Origin: Heterodera schachtii
Lineage: Eukaryota; Nematoda; Chromadorea; Rhabditida; Heteroderidae
Reading direction: 5' to 3'
Assembly: GCA_023374025.1 (NCBI GenBank)
Contig: SIJG01000128.1
Span: forward strand, 1 to 64,000
DNA length: 64,000 nt
The position numbers and the translations under genes were made by a program. Numbering within the stretch: the stretch's first letter is position 1; every line of letters begins with the position of its first letter. Below are positions 45,475 to 56,174 of the stretch, piece by piece. The notes under the pieces were generated by a model. That model was not told where the DNA came from and made no database searches. It saw only the letters and a list, made by a program, of their open reading frames with translations.

Positions 45475-46279
45475 TTAATCGACCAAATGGGCATTTTGAC
45501 CACTAATTAGTTTTAATCCCTCTTTGGACCTTCCGTCGTTTGTTGTGCCGCTCTGTCCATCTGCTGATGTTGCTGCTGGGTTCGCTTCTTCGGTTGTGTT
45601 CGTTGGCTTTTCGCTGCTCCTCTGTTCGTCTTGCTGCTCTCCCCCCAAAGCATTGTCCCTCTCCTCCCCCTGCCGCTCTCTCTCTTCCGCCCGCTCTCTC
45701 TCCCCCTCCCCCTCTTCTCCCGCTTTTTCCCATTTTGGCGTTGTGCTGCGCCATTTCTTTGTCGTCTGCCACCAAATTCCTTCTCGTGTTGTCCCAAGTG
45801 ATGTGCTCCAAAGTTCTTTTCTTCGTGTCACAATTGGCAGCTTAAAGGTTTCATTTTTCAATTCCCTCACGTTAATTTGTCAATTTGGCACCTCAGTCGT
45901 GCCAATCTTTCGCCCATTTTGCCACACATCGAAGCCGGGAAGAGACTCAATCCCTTCGTCATATGCGTCTCCAAACTCCGCTTTTTTCTGAATGTCCTCC
46001 TCAAAATCGGACAAAAAGTCCCTGGGCAATTTGATTTGAGTCTCATCCTCCAAATTAGTATCTGTTGACCAATTAAAAAAAATAATAAGGAGTCCATAAA
46101 AATGATGAAACCACGACAAATTTGCTGCTCGAGAGCCTCGGCTTCGGTCTCGAGAAGCACTGATAAAATAAAATAAACTTACTCCGCCGCCGTTGGGTCG
46201 CTTTCACGTCCCATCCAATTGCGTAAAAAGGGAAAATAAGCAAAGAAAGGAGAAAAAAGAGCACAAAGGGCGGCCACAT
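45475..46279 (-). CDS. Unknown secreted acidic/charged protein
   Basis: The ATG at 46279 gives a signal peptide (MWPPFVLFFLLSLLIFPFYA). Exon 1 ends ...TQRRR with a GTAAG donor and joins in phase to NTNLEDETQIKLPRD, an acidic exon reading DFLSDFEEDIQKKAEFGDAY. A third exon in phase 0 (acceptor CCTTTAAG) reads LPIVTRRKELWSTSL and then a Glu/Arg-rich, Gln/Asn/Thr-rich tail, stopping at 45475. No cysteine framework and no recognised domain. It points away from the G-alpha gene and towards the TRAPPC9 3' end. The signal peptide and three in-phase joints support a real gene. The low-complexity tail may be partly intron. Confidence 0.55.
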
Positions 46280-47428
46280 CTCCCTTTTTGGCCTTTATTC
46301 TGACAATTTGGCAAACGATGTACAAATTCGAACGAGTTAATTGAACATAATTAACTAAACGACGAACTTAAAAATGGGACGGAAAAAGGGGGGGGGGACT
46401 AATAATATTTGAGGGGGGGGGGGGACAGGGGAATGGGAAAGGAATGCCCCAAAATTGGCAGAGTGAGAGGACGGAAACGGTGAAAGTGCGGTGGGAAGTG
46501 ATGGAAGAACAAAGACGGAGTCAATGAGGGAGCAGAACAGGCTTTTGGAAGGTGACGAAGGAAAAAGTGAAAAAAGCATGGAAAAATAACGGGGAAAGCA
46601 AACAAAACGCATTTGAGCAGAGGACGAAGCAAAAGTCCTTAAAAGTTGATCAATTAAAGGATGCCGCCAATTAATTTGCCAACAATGGGACAGCGTCTTC
46701 CAAGGACTGTCCTTGCCACTGAAGGACCAATGGCCATTTATTTATCCCTCCAAGTGAGGATTACTTTGAATTTGTTTGTCCATTTGTTCTTTTGTATTTG
46801 TTTCCGTCTGCTGATTCCTCTTTCTTCTCCATTTTCATTTCATTTTTTTCGGTTTCCTTTCCCTTTTTCACTGTTTGCCCATTGTCTGTGCCATCGTTTG
46901 GCCAATGCCTTGTCATTGTTGCTATGCCGACTTGTCATTGTATTCCCCAGGGAAAGCGTTTGGCAAAGCTCATTAAAGGTTATTAATTGCATATAAAAGA
47001 CATTAGCGGGGGGAGGGGGGAAACGCGACGGAATCGAAAGGGAAGGGAAAAAGGGAGGAAGGGGAGGAGAAGCCGAGGGGAAGGAAAGGGGTAGCAGAAG
47101 CAGCGAAATGGAAGCAAAAGCGGACAAAGGCAGTGACAGAGAGAACACCGCCGCTTCGTCCGCCTCCAACTCTTTAATTGGCGGCCCTTTGTTAATGCCG
47201 TCCTTTTCCTTTCTTCTCCCTTTTGCTATTGGCCAAATATTTTTTGTTTTGGATTCTGACAAATGATCATCTGATCAGTCATTGACCAAATGTCGGCCAA
47301 TCACTGATCATTGATCACTTCCGATCTCTTCCTTTTTGCATTTTTTCGTTTAATTTCAGTGCAAATGTTCTGCTTTTGCTCCACTTTTTCATTTCCATTG
47401 CATTTTTAATGCAATTGCCATTCGTCGG
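46280..47428. other. Intergenic region upstream of G-alpha
   Basis: Contains short G runs near 46390 and 46420, polypyrimidine segments, and several TGATCA-type palindromes at 47262-47330. I see no convincing gene. A frame at 46661-46750 (start ATGCCGCCAATTAA on +) has no supporting splice partners or similarity. Confidence 0.5.
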
Positions 47429-49441
47429 ATGGGCTCAAAATTGTGCAAAGGAGAAGAAGCATCCGACGAAGCGATGGACAGAAACAATCGAATTGAGTTG
47501 GACTTGAACAAAGAACGGATTGAGGGGTTGGCAATGGCAAAGGCTTAATTAGGAGAGGCAAAACGATTTAGAAGGAAAATGGTCAAAATTCTCCTTTTGG
47601 GCAGTGCCGACTCGGGCAAATCCACAATTGTGAAGCAAATGAGGTGGGAAAGAGGGACAAAGGTCATTTGAGGGACAAATTCAGAATTCTTCACACCGAC
47701 GGGTTCAGTGAAACGGAGTTGGTCAACTACAGGTGGGTTTGCCCGGGTTGCTTCTTCTCTTGCTCATTTTGGGCCTTCTCCCGTGCCCACTTTGCTTTTC
47801 CCCAGGTATATGCTTCACACTAATTACATCGGCTCTTTGCATTACATAGCCCGCGGCATCGCTCAGCTTCAAATTGCCGTGCCGTCCAATGAAAAAGATT
47901 TGGTCGACAAATTTGAATATTCCTTCTCAAAGTTTAGCGTTTCTTGACTTTCACCGCTCATTTTGACATCCTTTGAAGGTTCCTCGACTTTGACGATGAC
48001 AATATGATCAAATTGGCAAGCCAATGATTTGGCCATCCATCGATTAAACTGTTAATTTGCTTTTCGAGTTCAGATCCTCAAATTCTTATCTTACGACTCG
48101 GTGACCACGGCTTGCCAGCGCCTAAATGAATTTTACCTGCCGGACAATACCAATTAGTGATTTTTTAAGCTAATTGCCTTATAATTTGACCCAGCCTTTT
48201 CGCCGAATCCAAACGTATTCTGATGCCAAATTATCTTCCCACCGCCGTTGACATTATCCATGCCAGGGCATCCACCACAGGTGTCCACGAAGTAATGACC
48301 ACCACATTTCTTTTGGCACTCGTCGACTGTCATTTTACTTTGCCTTTTCACAGATTACTTTTGGGTTCCGTCGCTTCAGTATCAGGTTGGTCGGGTGATG
48401 GATCAGCAGAAGTGATCGGATGTTTTGTGGTGTGATCAATTGGTTTATGTGCTGCGCTAAAGGCTGATCGACGTGGGGGGACAGAAAACGGAGAGACGCA
48501 AATGGATCCATTGCTTTGGTCGGTTCTTTTGTGCCGAAACTCACTCTCGGCTTGTTCAGACAGTGTGTCCGCCATTCTCTACGTGGTGTCCCTCTCCTGC
48601 TACGACCAATCCATGGAGGAGGACCCGTCCATTGTAAGGCTAATTACGGACCAATTAGTAAATGGACGGGCGAATGAATGGGGCAATTAACTCTGATCAA
48701 ATTCGAGGCCATTTTCCTTTTTCATTTTTGAAATGGTCGCTTCAGAACAGAATGGACGACAGCATCGACCTGTTCCGTGCCATGTTCTTCAATCCGTTTC
48801 TGATCAGAGTGAGTCTCTCTCTGCCGTTCTTTGGCATTTCTTTCTTTCGTTGATCCGTCCAACTTTCCCCCCCCCCCCTCCCCCGCAGTGTTCCTTCATT
48901 TTATTCCTCAATAAAAAGGACCTTTTCGAGCTCAAATTGCGCCATGTTCCGTTGCACAGGTTCTACCCGGCCTTTGAAGGTTTGTCCATTCATTCACTGA
49001 TCAGAGAAATCGAGCCAATTCGACCGATTTTTGTGCCCTTTCATTTGCCATTTCCTTTTTTAGATCGGACCAAAAACATTACCAGTGACAGCGCATACGC
49101 CGAAGCGGTGGGGGGGGGGGGAATTGGGAAAAACGAAACGGACTGAAAAAGGCACAATTGACGAACAGGTGGAATTTGTGAAGAAGCTGTTCTTGGGTGT
49201 AAGTGAACCCAACCAAATCAAACATCTCTCAGTGATCAGCAGATGCTTTAAAGGTGAACACTGAAGAGAATAATCGGCACATTTACACGCACGTGACAAA
49301 TGCCACCGACACGAAAAACATCGGTTGGTCAGAAAAGGCATTTGGAAGAACAAACCAATGGGATTTTGAACAGAGTTTGTTTTTGGCGCTACTTGTGACA
49401 TTGTGTTGCAGAACAATTTGACAAGGGCGGGAATGACTTGA
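47429..49441 (+). CDS. gpa: Divergent heterotrimeric G-protein alpha subunit
   Basis: A G-alpha subunit that couples receptors to effectors at the plasma membrane. It begins MGSKLCKGEEASDEAMDRNN, with Gly2 for myristoylation and Cys6 for palmitoylation. The P-loop reads GSADSGKSTIVKQM instead of GAGESGKST. Switch I contains ARASTTGVHE with the expected Arg and Thr. Switch II is DVGGQKTERRKWIHCF (48473-48520), joined across a 41-bp intron to DSVSAILYVVSLSCYDQSM. NKKDLF (48915) is the base-specificity motif, and TNATDT replaces TCATDT (49299). The C-terminus FGATCDIVLQNNLTRAGMT lacks the pertussis-sensitive Cys. About 10 exons. It is not clearly one of the conserved Gs, Gi, Gq or G12 classes and is likely a nematode-specific gpa member. 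Confidence 0.88.
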
Positions 49442-49604
49442 AGGGAAAAGAAACGGAGGAAAAACGGAGGAAATGCCGGGGCAGAGAAAGGCACGGCATT
49501 TTCAAAAAAGGCCATTCATTGTTTGAACATTCGAAAAATTGGCACTTCCATTTGTAAAGCATTTTATCTGTTGATAAAATCAAAGCATTAACTGCGAATT
49601 GTCT

Positions 49605-49610
49605 AATAAA
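49605..49610 (+). terminator. Poly(A) signal AATAAA of G-alpha
   Basis: Lies 164 bp after the G-alpha stop. The best candidate for its 3' end. Confidence 0.45.
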
Positions 49611-49823
49611 AGTGAAAATGAGCGAGGGGAAGATAAAATCGGCGAAGAGAAAGGCGAAGAAAACGGAGACGGAAGTGCCGCCGATGAATTTGCACTAAAA
49701 GGGCCGACCGACCCACGGCATCGGCGTATTTAGCGGTGCTTAACCCGCATAATTGTGCAATTGCTTCTCGTTTGCTTCTCTTCCGCGGCACTGCCATTCA
49801 TTTCCCCTCCCCACCATCCTTCG

Positions 49824-51935
49824 ATGCAAATGCCAATGCCAATGCCCTCCTCTTCCTCTTCCGTCCGCCCTTCTGTCCCTCCAAATTTGCCAATGTCTCA
49901 AGTTGCAACTGAATGCCGAACGAATGTTTACGCCGATTTGGTCATTTATCGGCTCATTTTGGCTTCTTTGGCACTTTCGGCTGTTGCCATCTGCGCAAGC
50001 ACTTTGATGTTGCCGATTCTGATCGACGAATTGGAATCACTGAACGAAATGGCGACAAGGGAGGGCAAACAATTCAAAGTCAGTTTTATAAGTGGCAGAT
50101 AAACGACCAAAGGATTTGGCATTTTACCAGCAGAGCATGGCAGATGAAATTTGGCGGGATTTGACGCATCTTCGCAAAAAACCATCCAACGGATGGCAAA
50201 TGCACGACAGAGAACGGCGCGAATTGCAAATGTCACATGGGGAAAGCCGCGGCTTTTTGGATCGATTGGAGCGAAGTGAGTCGATTGTTACGGTAATAGC
50301 AAAGGAAATGACCGATTGGCATTCAGAATCGTACAAAGGCAGACAAAGGATGAAGCAAAGCGAAGGCAAGCCGACAGAAGAGAAACAGAGCAAACAGCAG
50401 AAGGGGCAGGGCAAGCGGAAGGAAAAGCCCCCCAATTGGGAGCTGTACACCAAAAGAATACCACTGGAGGAAGGCATGGCGAAGAGCAAAAAAGTGCCAA
50501 AGCCAAACCCAACCGAAGCATGGACAAAGCGAAACGGCACAGCCCTAACGGAGAGAGGGGAAATAGAGGGACCGACGGAGCGAAAAGCAATGGCAAAGGC
50601 ACGGGGAGTGCCGACTTATGGGGAAAAAGCAGCCCAAAGAAGTCAAACTGACAATGAGCAGCGCGTGGAACCGATCGAATGTCCGAAGGGGCCGCCGGGG
50701 TTTGCAGGGAAAGCGGGGCACGACGGCATCCCGGGGGTATCGGGTGTTCACGGAAAAAAGGTGAAAGGGAAACGAAATGAGTGTAACGATTAAATAATGC
50801 CCAAAGGGAGAAAGTGGGGACGAAATCCAACGAAACTTCGAAAAGGACGCGTCACAATGCTTTGTTTGTCCTGAAGGGCCACGCGGGTTGATTAAGAATA
50901 ATATTAAAAAATATTAAAAATACTAATTGTGCGAGTTTGGCAGATTCCCCGGGGCGAATGGGCCGCAGGGCGAAAAGGGAGAGAACGGAGAAAACGGAAA
51001 GGTAAAGCAATTGACAAAGAATCAATTAAGGCAATTAACGGACTGATGAGTTCAGCCGGGAATTCCGAAAAGAGCGCCCGCGGGAGCACCGGGGAAAATT
51101 GGGGAAGTGGGACGAGCGGGGAGAGACGGCACGGCAGGAAAAGCGGGTGGGAAAAGAAAGGAAAGGCCGAGAAAAGCAACAATTAAAATGCCATTTAAGG
51201 GACACCCGGCGAAGGCGGCACAAAACACCTGAAGCAAGTTGACTTTGAGGGACTCATTAGTGCCTTTTTGAAGGGGACGGCCGGGGCCAAAGGGCGACAG
51301 AGGACAAATGGGCGACGCGGGAGAGGCGGGGGAGAGAGGCGCGGACGGCACGGCCGGCGCAACGGGTGACGTGGGCTACCCAGGTGAGAAATGGCACCGA
51401 AAATCATTTTAGAAAGTTTTGCTCGGCAGGATGGCCTGGAGAAGCCGGCCCCCCGGGCGGCAAGGGCCCCGTCGGTCCGATTGGCGTCCCGGGAATTGCC
51501 GGTTCGGTTTGGCACTGTCCTTGACATGCTGAAACCTTTCACCAAAGGGACTGAGCAACTCTACTGCAATTGCCCGGTCCGTTCTTCGCAACTGAGGCGA
51601 CTGAAAGACGACCGCCCCGGGGGCGAAAGGGGCGAAACATTCGGCCGATGGAAAGGTAAGCGACGGCACTCCATCACAAACCCTTAAAATGCTATTTCAT
51701 TTATTAATTCAATATAATATTAAAAATGTCTTTTCCATCCCAAATCCTTAATCCATTTCTTTCTTTTAAATTTCGGTCGCTTTATTTTCTCAAAGGCCGT
51801 CTTCCAACGCAACTTACGAATGAGTACGAAAAGTATGCCAAAGAGAACGGAGTAAGCAAAGAAAAAGTCGACAAAATTGGAGGAGAAAAGCGCAGAAAAA
51901 GCGAAATTCGAATTATTGGAAAAACAATTTATTAA
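49824..51935 (+). CDS. Nematode cuticle collagen with long charged non-collagen region
   Basis: Cuticle collagens are secreted by the hypodermis and cross-linked into the cuticle. The N-terminal domain has a membrane/signal helix (YRLILASLALSAVAICAS) followed by PILIDELESLNEM, and then MADEIWRDL after a short intron, as in Col_cuticle_N. Instead of leading straight into triple helix, it has about 200 residues rich in Lys, Glu and Gln. Gly-X-Y blocks then occur as short pieces: CPKGPPGFAGKAGHDG (50683), FPGANGPQGEKGENG (50945), APGKIGEVGRAGRDG (51090), RPGPKGDRGQMGDAG (51279) and WPGEAGPPGGKGPVG (51433). A Cys pair (YCNCP, about 51565) and a charged tail follow, ending at 51935. The start could be the later in-frame ATG at 49893. 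The joint at 51500-51545 (GIAG to GTEQLYCNC) is inferred; an unspliced reading stops at 51522. Confidence 0.87.
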
Positions 51936-52234
51936 TGTGCGGATCAAATTTATCTGTTTTAAAGTATTTTTAATTGCTTTTGATTATTGAAATTCTTTCT
52001 GTTTCCGTTGTGAATTGGACAGAATGTTTTGCCGTTGGGCCGGGGATTATTCGCTGCGTTTTTCGTTTTCATTTCATTTGGCAGCAGACGACGCCTCTTT
52101 TTTGGTTGAGTCGTAAAAAGCAATGAATGCTCCGATCAATCCGCGCTGATCCGTCCGATGCATTCGTTCGTTCCGTCCCCCCCCCCCCCGGGCCCATTCT
52201 TTCCCCCCCCCCTTTCCCCCGCCCTCCGTTCGCT

Positions 52235-54105
52235 ATGCCTTTTTCCGCTTCCTTTTGCTCATTAAATGCCAATGCCATCATTTCGCTGTTTGTTTTTGCG
52301 CTTTTTTGTCTTCATATTTCGTTCTCATCCCCCGCAAAAAACAGCAAACGTCAACGCATCATCAGGTGTTTTTTGGGTTTTGTTTTGTTTCCCCCCCCTC
52401 CCTAATTTTTAAATTATTCGCCTCTTTTTTTGTCAGAATTCCAATTGTCCGTCCCAAAATGCCATCATTTAAACATTTTACAAATCGCAGCGTCGTAATG
52501 GACGCGCAAAGTTTTCTGAAGCGAAAGTTTGGCGGTCTGACAAAACACCGGCGGAATTTGAATGGGCCAATGAGTGGCAATTCGATGGGCCAATGGTCGC
52601 CCCCTTCCGATCAAAATGAGCCAAATTCGCTGCAACTGATCGATTATGGCAATGTCCGTTCCCATTCATATCTTTTTATTGTGTGGCCTCATCCTGTTCA
52701 TTTTCAGACCCAATATTTCGGCATCATTCTGATCGGTTTCCCCCCGCAGCAATTCCAAGTGCTCTTCGACACGGGCTCCTCCAACCTGGTGAGGATGGCA
52801 TTGCCCTGTTGGCATTGTGCTGCTAACGGTCACTCCCTTTTCAGTGGGTCCCCTGCAAAGGGTGCAATGACTCGGCATGCTCAACACATCGCCAATTCAG
52901 CTGCCACAATTCAGTCGGCTGTCAAATGGCCGGCCAAAACTTTGACATTGTCTACGGCACCGGCTCGGCTTCGGGTGTTTTGCTGCAGGACATCGTTTGT
53001 GTAAGAATAAAAGTTAAGCGAATGTTTCGGCACCGTAAAAGAATCATTTTATGTGAGTTTGGCAATTTGAGTGTCAATTTGTGCACAAATACAACTCAAA
53101 AGTTTGGCTGTTCAATGAGTGAACCTGGAGACGTTTTTTTGGTAAAACTAAAAGTTATTTCATGTCCAAACCGCCCTTTGAGCAAAGAATGCCGCCTTCG
53201 ATGGCATTTTGGGGATGGCGTGGAATTCAATTTCGACTGACGCGGCGGTGCAACCGTTGGCCCAAATATTTGAAAACGAAGATTGCGATGAGAAAGTGTT
53301 CGCCTTTTGGTTGGTTGCGAAGGAATCGAATGGCCAAAAGCCTGAATACCAATGACCTCATCAAAGGCTGAACAAAGATGACTTTGGGGACGACCCGCGG
53401 GGGGCGAAAGGCGGACTAATGACTTTGTGTGGCACAGACAAAAGCCGATATAAGGTGAGAACAAAGCTGGGGGAGGGAGGGGCAAAGGCGGAGAACGAAC
53501 CCGAATCTCAGGAGCCCATCTTTTGGATTCCGCTGATTGCGACTGATTATTGGCGAATCAGGTGGGCTAACGGCACTCCTTTTCTGACCAAATAACTCAT
53601 CCTTCCGTTGATTGGAAGGATCTGACCAAGCAAAGGATTAATTTGCCATCCAATGGCCCAATTAGCTTTAAATGGCCACATCTTTAGCATCGATTCCGTC
53701 TCCGTCGTCTTCCCCCGCTCAAATGCCGTCGGTGTGTCTCTGATGGGCCGCCCCATGTCGGCCATTCTCGACACCGGCACTTCGCTCATTGCGGGCCCCC
53801 CTTCCGTCGTCAATGCCATCAATGCCCAAATTGGGGCCCAAAATTTCGCCTTCGGATGGCTCTCTTTGAACTGCGATTTGCTCGACTCCCTCCCGACCAT
53901 TGTTTTCACACTAAGTGGCCATAACTTCTCTTTTTCGCCGCGCGACTACATTCTCCAGACGGGGCCCGTCTCGTGTCTGTCGGGTTTCACCGCGGTCGAA
54001 CTGAGCGCGAATTTGTGGATTTTGGGGGATGTGTTCATCGCCAAATACTACTCCATCTTTGACCATGCCAACAAACGCATTGGACTGGCCGAAGCAGAGG
54101 GATGA
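52235..54105 (+). CDS. asp: Pepsin/cathepsin-D-type aspartic protease
   Basis: A secreted or lysosomal A1 aspartic protease; in nematodes such enzymes often act in the gut. The ATG at 52235 gives a signal segment (IISLFVFALFCLHISF) and a propeptide that splices at about 52437 to IPIVRPKMPSFKHFTNRS. The first catalytic motif is VLFDTGSSNL (52766-52790), joined by an intron to WVPCKGCNDSACSTH. The flap reads FDIVYGTGSASGV with its Tyr. The body continues NAAFDGILGMAWNSIS (about 53205). The second catalytic motif is AILDTGTSLIAGP (53763-53800), and the C-terminal part has LWILGDVFIAKYYSIFDHAN, ending at 54105. Both Asp residues and neighbouring cysteines are present, so the enzyme should be active. 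About 8 short exons; complete. Confidence 0.93.
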
Positions 54106-56174
54106 CAAAGCGCAGAAAAAAGGGGGGAAAGGGAAAGAATGTCAAAGTGAGCAAATGAGAGAAAGCGGAGAATAAAGCGTAAAATCCGATCTCGAGTTGA
54201 AATCGATGAGTGTCGAAGTGAGAAGGGAGCGTATTGGTTGAAGAAAATCCCAAAATACCATTTGCTTACCGTAACCGTGAACTTGTCTGATTTTCTTCCG
54301 TTTGAACTCGAATTCGCAATTGCTTGCCGTGTCTCCTCGTGCGGTGTCTCCCCCCCCCCCGCGCTTTTTTGCCTATTTGACGGAATGGGCATCTATTAAA
54401 TGTGGCTCAATTTCATTTGTTGTCGCATATAAACAATTCATTTAACCCACCGGGTCCAAAAACACAACGCTCACTCACTCTCCGCCGTCCCATCCCATCC
54501 AATCCCATCCCATCCGGGTCCTTTCCCCTCCCCTCGCTCCCCACCCCTCTTCCCCTCCCCTCCCTCCCCACTCCCTTCCGTCTCTCTTCGCCCTTTTTGT
54601 TCTATTTAGGAAATCATTTCCAATTCTCAGCCTCCGGCCCCCTCCTTTTTAATTGCGAGTATAAATTCTTCAACCCTTCTTTTTTCATTTAATCCAAATA
54701 AGTTAATGATAACGCGTGCCGATCGCTTAATCAATGAGCTAATTAATGAGGTAATCAACGAGTGGCATTGCATCCGAGACATCAAACAGTGCCACCCGCC
54801 GCCGGTCATTGGAAGGCAGACCTTTTACAACACGAATACTCAACAAAGGAGCCGATGCCCTGTAGCATTGTCGATTCGAATCCCCCCCCCCCCCCCCTTT
54901 TTCCCCTTCCTCTCCCCTCTTTTTCCCTCCCCCTCTCATTTTGCCCTTTTCCCCTCCCTCTCTCTTTCCCTTCCCCACTCTCATTTCTCACTCTCTCTCT
55001 CCCATTTCTTTCTTTCTCCACCCATCTCCGTTTTTTAGTTCATTTCTTTTCCTTTGTTTATTGGTTTGCTGTCCTCGCCGCCCTTCTCGCGCTTTATTTC
55101 CTCCCCAATTATTAATAAGCGTTAGTATTTGCCTTCCTCAAAATTCGCGGCCGTTTATGGGCGTGAAGGACGGACGGGGAGGGGCGGAGGGACCAAACGG
55201 CGGATAGATTTGGGGGTGTGGGAGGGGGGGGGGGGGGGGGGGGGGTGGGCTATTGATTGGGGTGGTCCATCAGCGGACGGATGGATGAAGCAAAACGGTG
55301 ATTATGATTTGAAGGGCAAGGGTATTCTGTCAATCAATCAAAACCTACTCATTGTTGAATGATAAAAGGATAAGTTATTAAGTCGGTTGCTCAGTCATCG
55401 CTTTTTTTCGTCCGTTAGTCCAATCGTACGAATGACCCGGCAGAGTTTTGGCAAAATATGGGCTCAGGAGTGTGTTTGACAAAGGGATAAATGGCGAAAG
55501 GATTGGTAAGGAAGTAGCCATCGGCCATTTGCTGTTTTACCCTGTCCACCGCAAAGGGACTCAAAAGGATCGCCCCCCCCCCCCACCATCCCTCTGGGTA
55601 CCCCTCTCCCTGCACCCTCTCTCTCTCTCTCCTTTGCTTGTCTTCACAGGTGCTAATCCTCCTCCTCTCCCTCCCTCTTTCCTTTCATCGAATGAAAACC
55701 AATCTGTTAGTTAGTGAACTGCAATATTAGGCTGATCCGAAGCCGTCGTTGCCTCAAAATGATGCTTTATTTTTTGAAATCATTGATTATGTTTTTCACT
55801 TGCCACTCATCAGTCGTCAACTTGGGTTTTCATCGTGTCACGGCTGCTTTACCCACCCCCCCCCCCCTCCCCTTCCTCTTTAGCTCTCCCCTATTTGCGC
55901 ATTCTTTTGTCCCCCACCCTCCCTCTTTCCCTCACTCTCTTTCTTCTTTTATCCCCTCCCCCCTCCCTCTTTAGCTCTCCTCTATTTGTGCATTCTTTTT
56001 TACTCCCTCCCTCTTTCCCTCACCCTTTATCCCCTTCCCTCTCTCTCCCCTATTCCCCCCCCTCCCTTTCTCTCCTCCCCGCCCACTCTTTCCCTTTTCA
56101 TTTTATTCCAAATCATTCACTGAAATTTTATTTTTATTTACATATTCCCTTCATATTTTCAAGATTTACAATTA
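54106..56174. other. Polypyrimidine-rich intergenic region
   Basis: Between the protease and adducin genes. It contains C/T-rich blocks at 54470-54600, 54885-55030 and 55850-56100, a poly-G run at 55225-55250, and AT-rich spacers. Long frames here are Pro/Ser/Leu-rich and follow composition. No gene recognised; the right part may be the adducin promoter or an untranslated exon. Confidence 0.6.

Noticed and set aside
45524..45991. Plus-strand Ser/Pro/Cys frame
   Set aside because: Antisense shadow of the minus-strand secreted protein gene, whose exons join in phase from a signal peptide.
46661..46996. Plus-strand frame with hydrophobic middle part
   Set aside because: The hydrophobic part is a polypyrimidine segment. 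No conserved partner exon towards the G-alpha gene was found.
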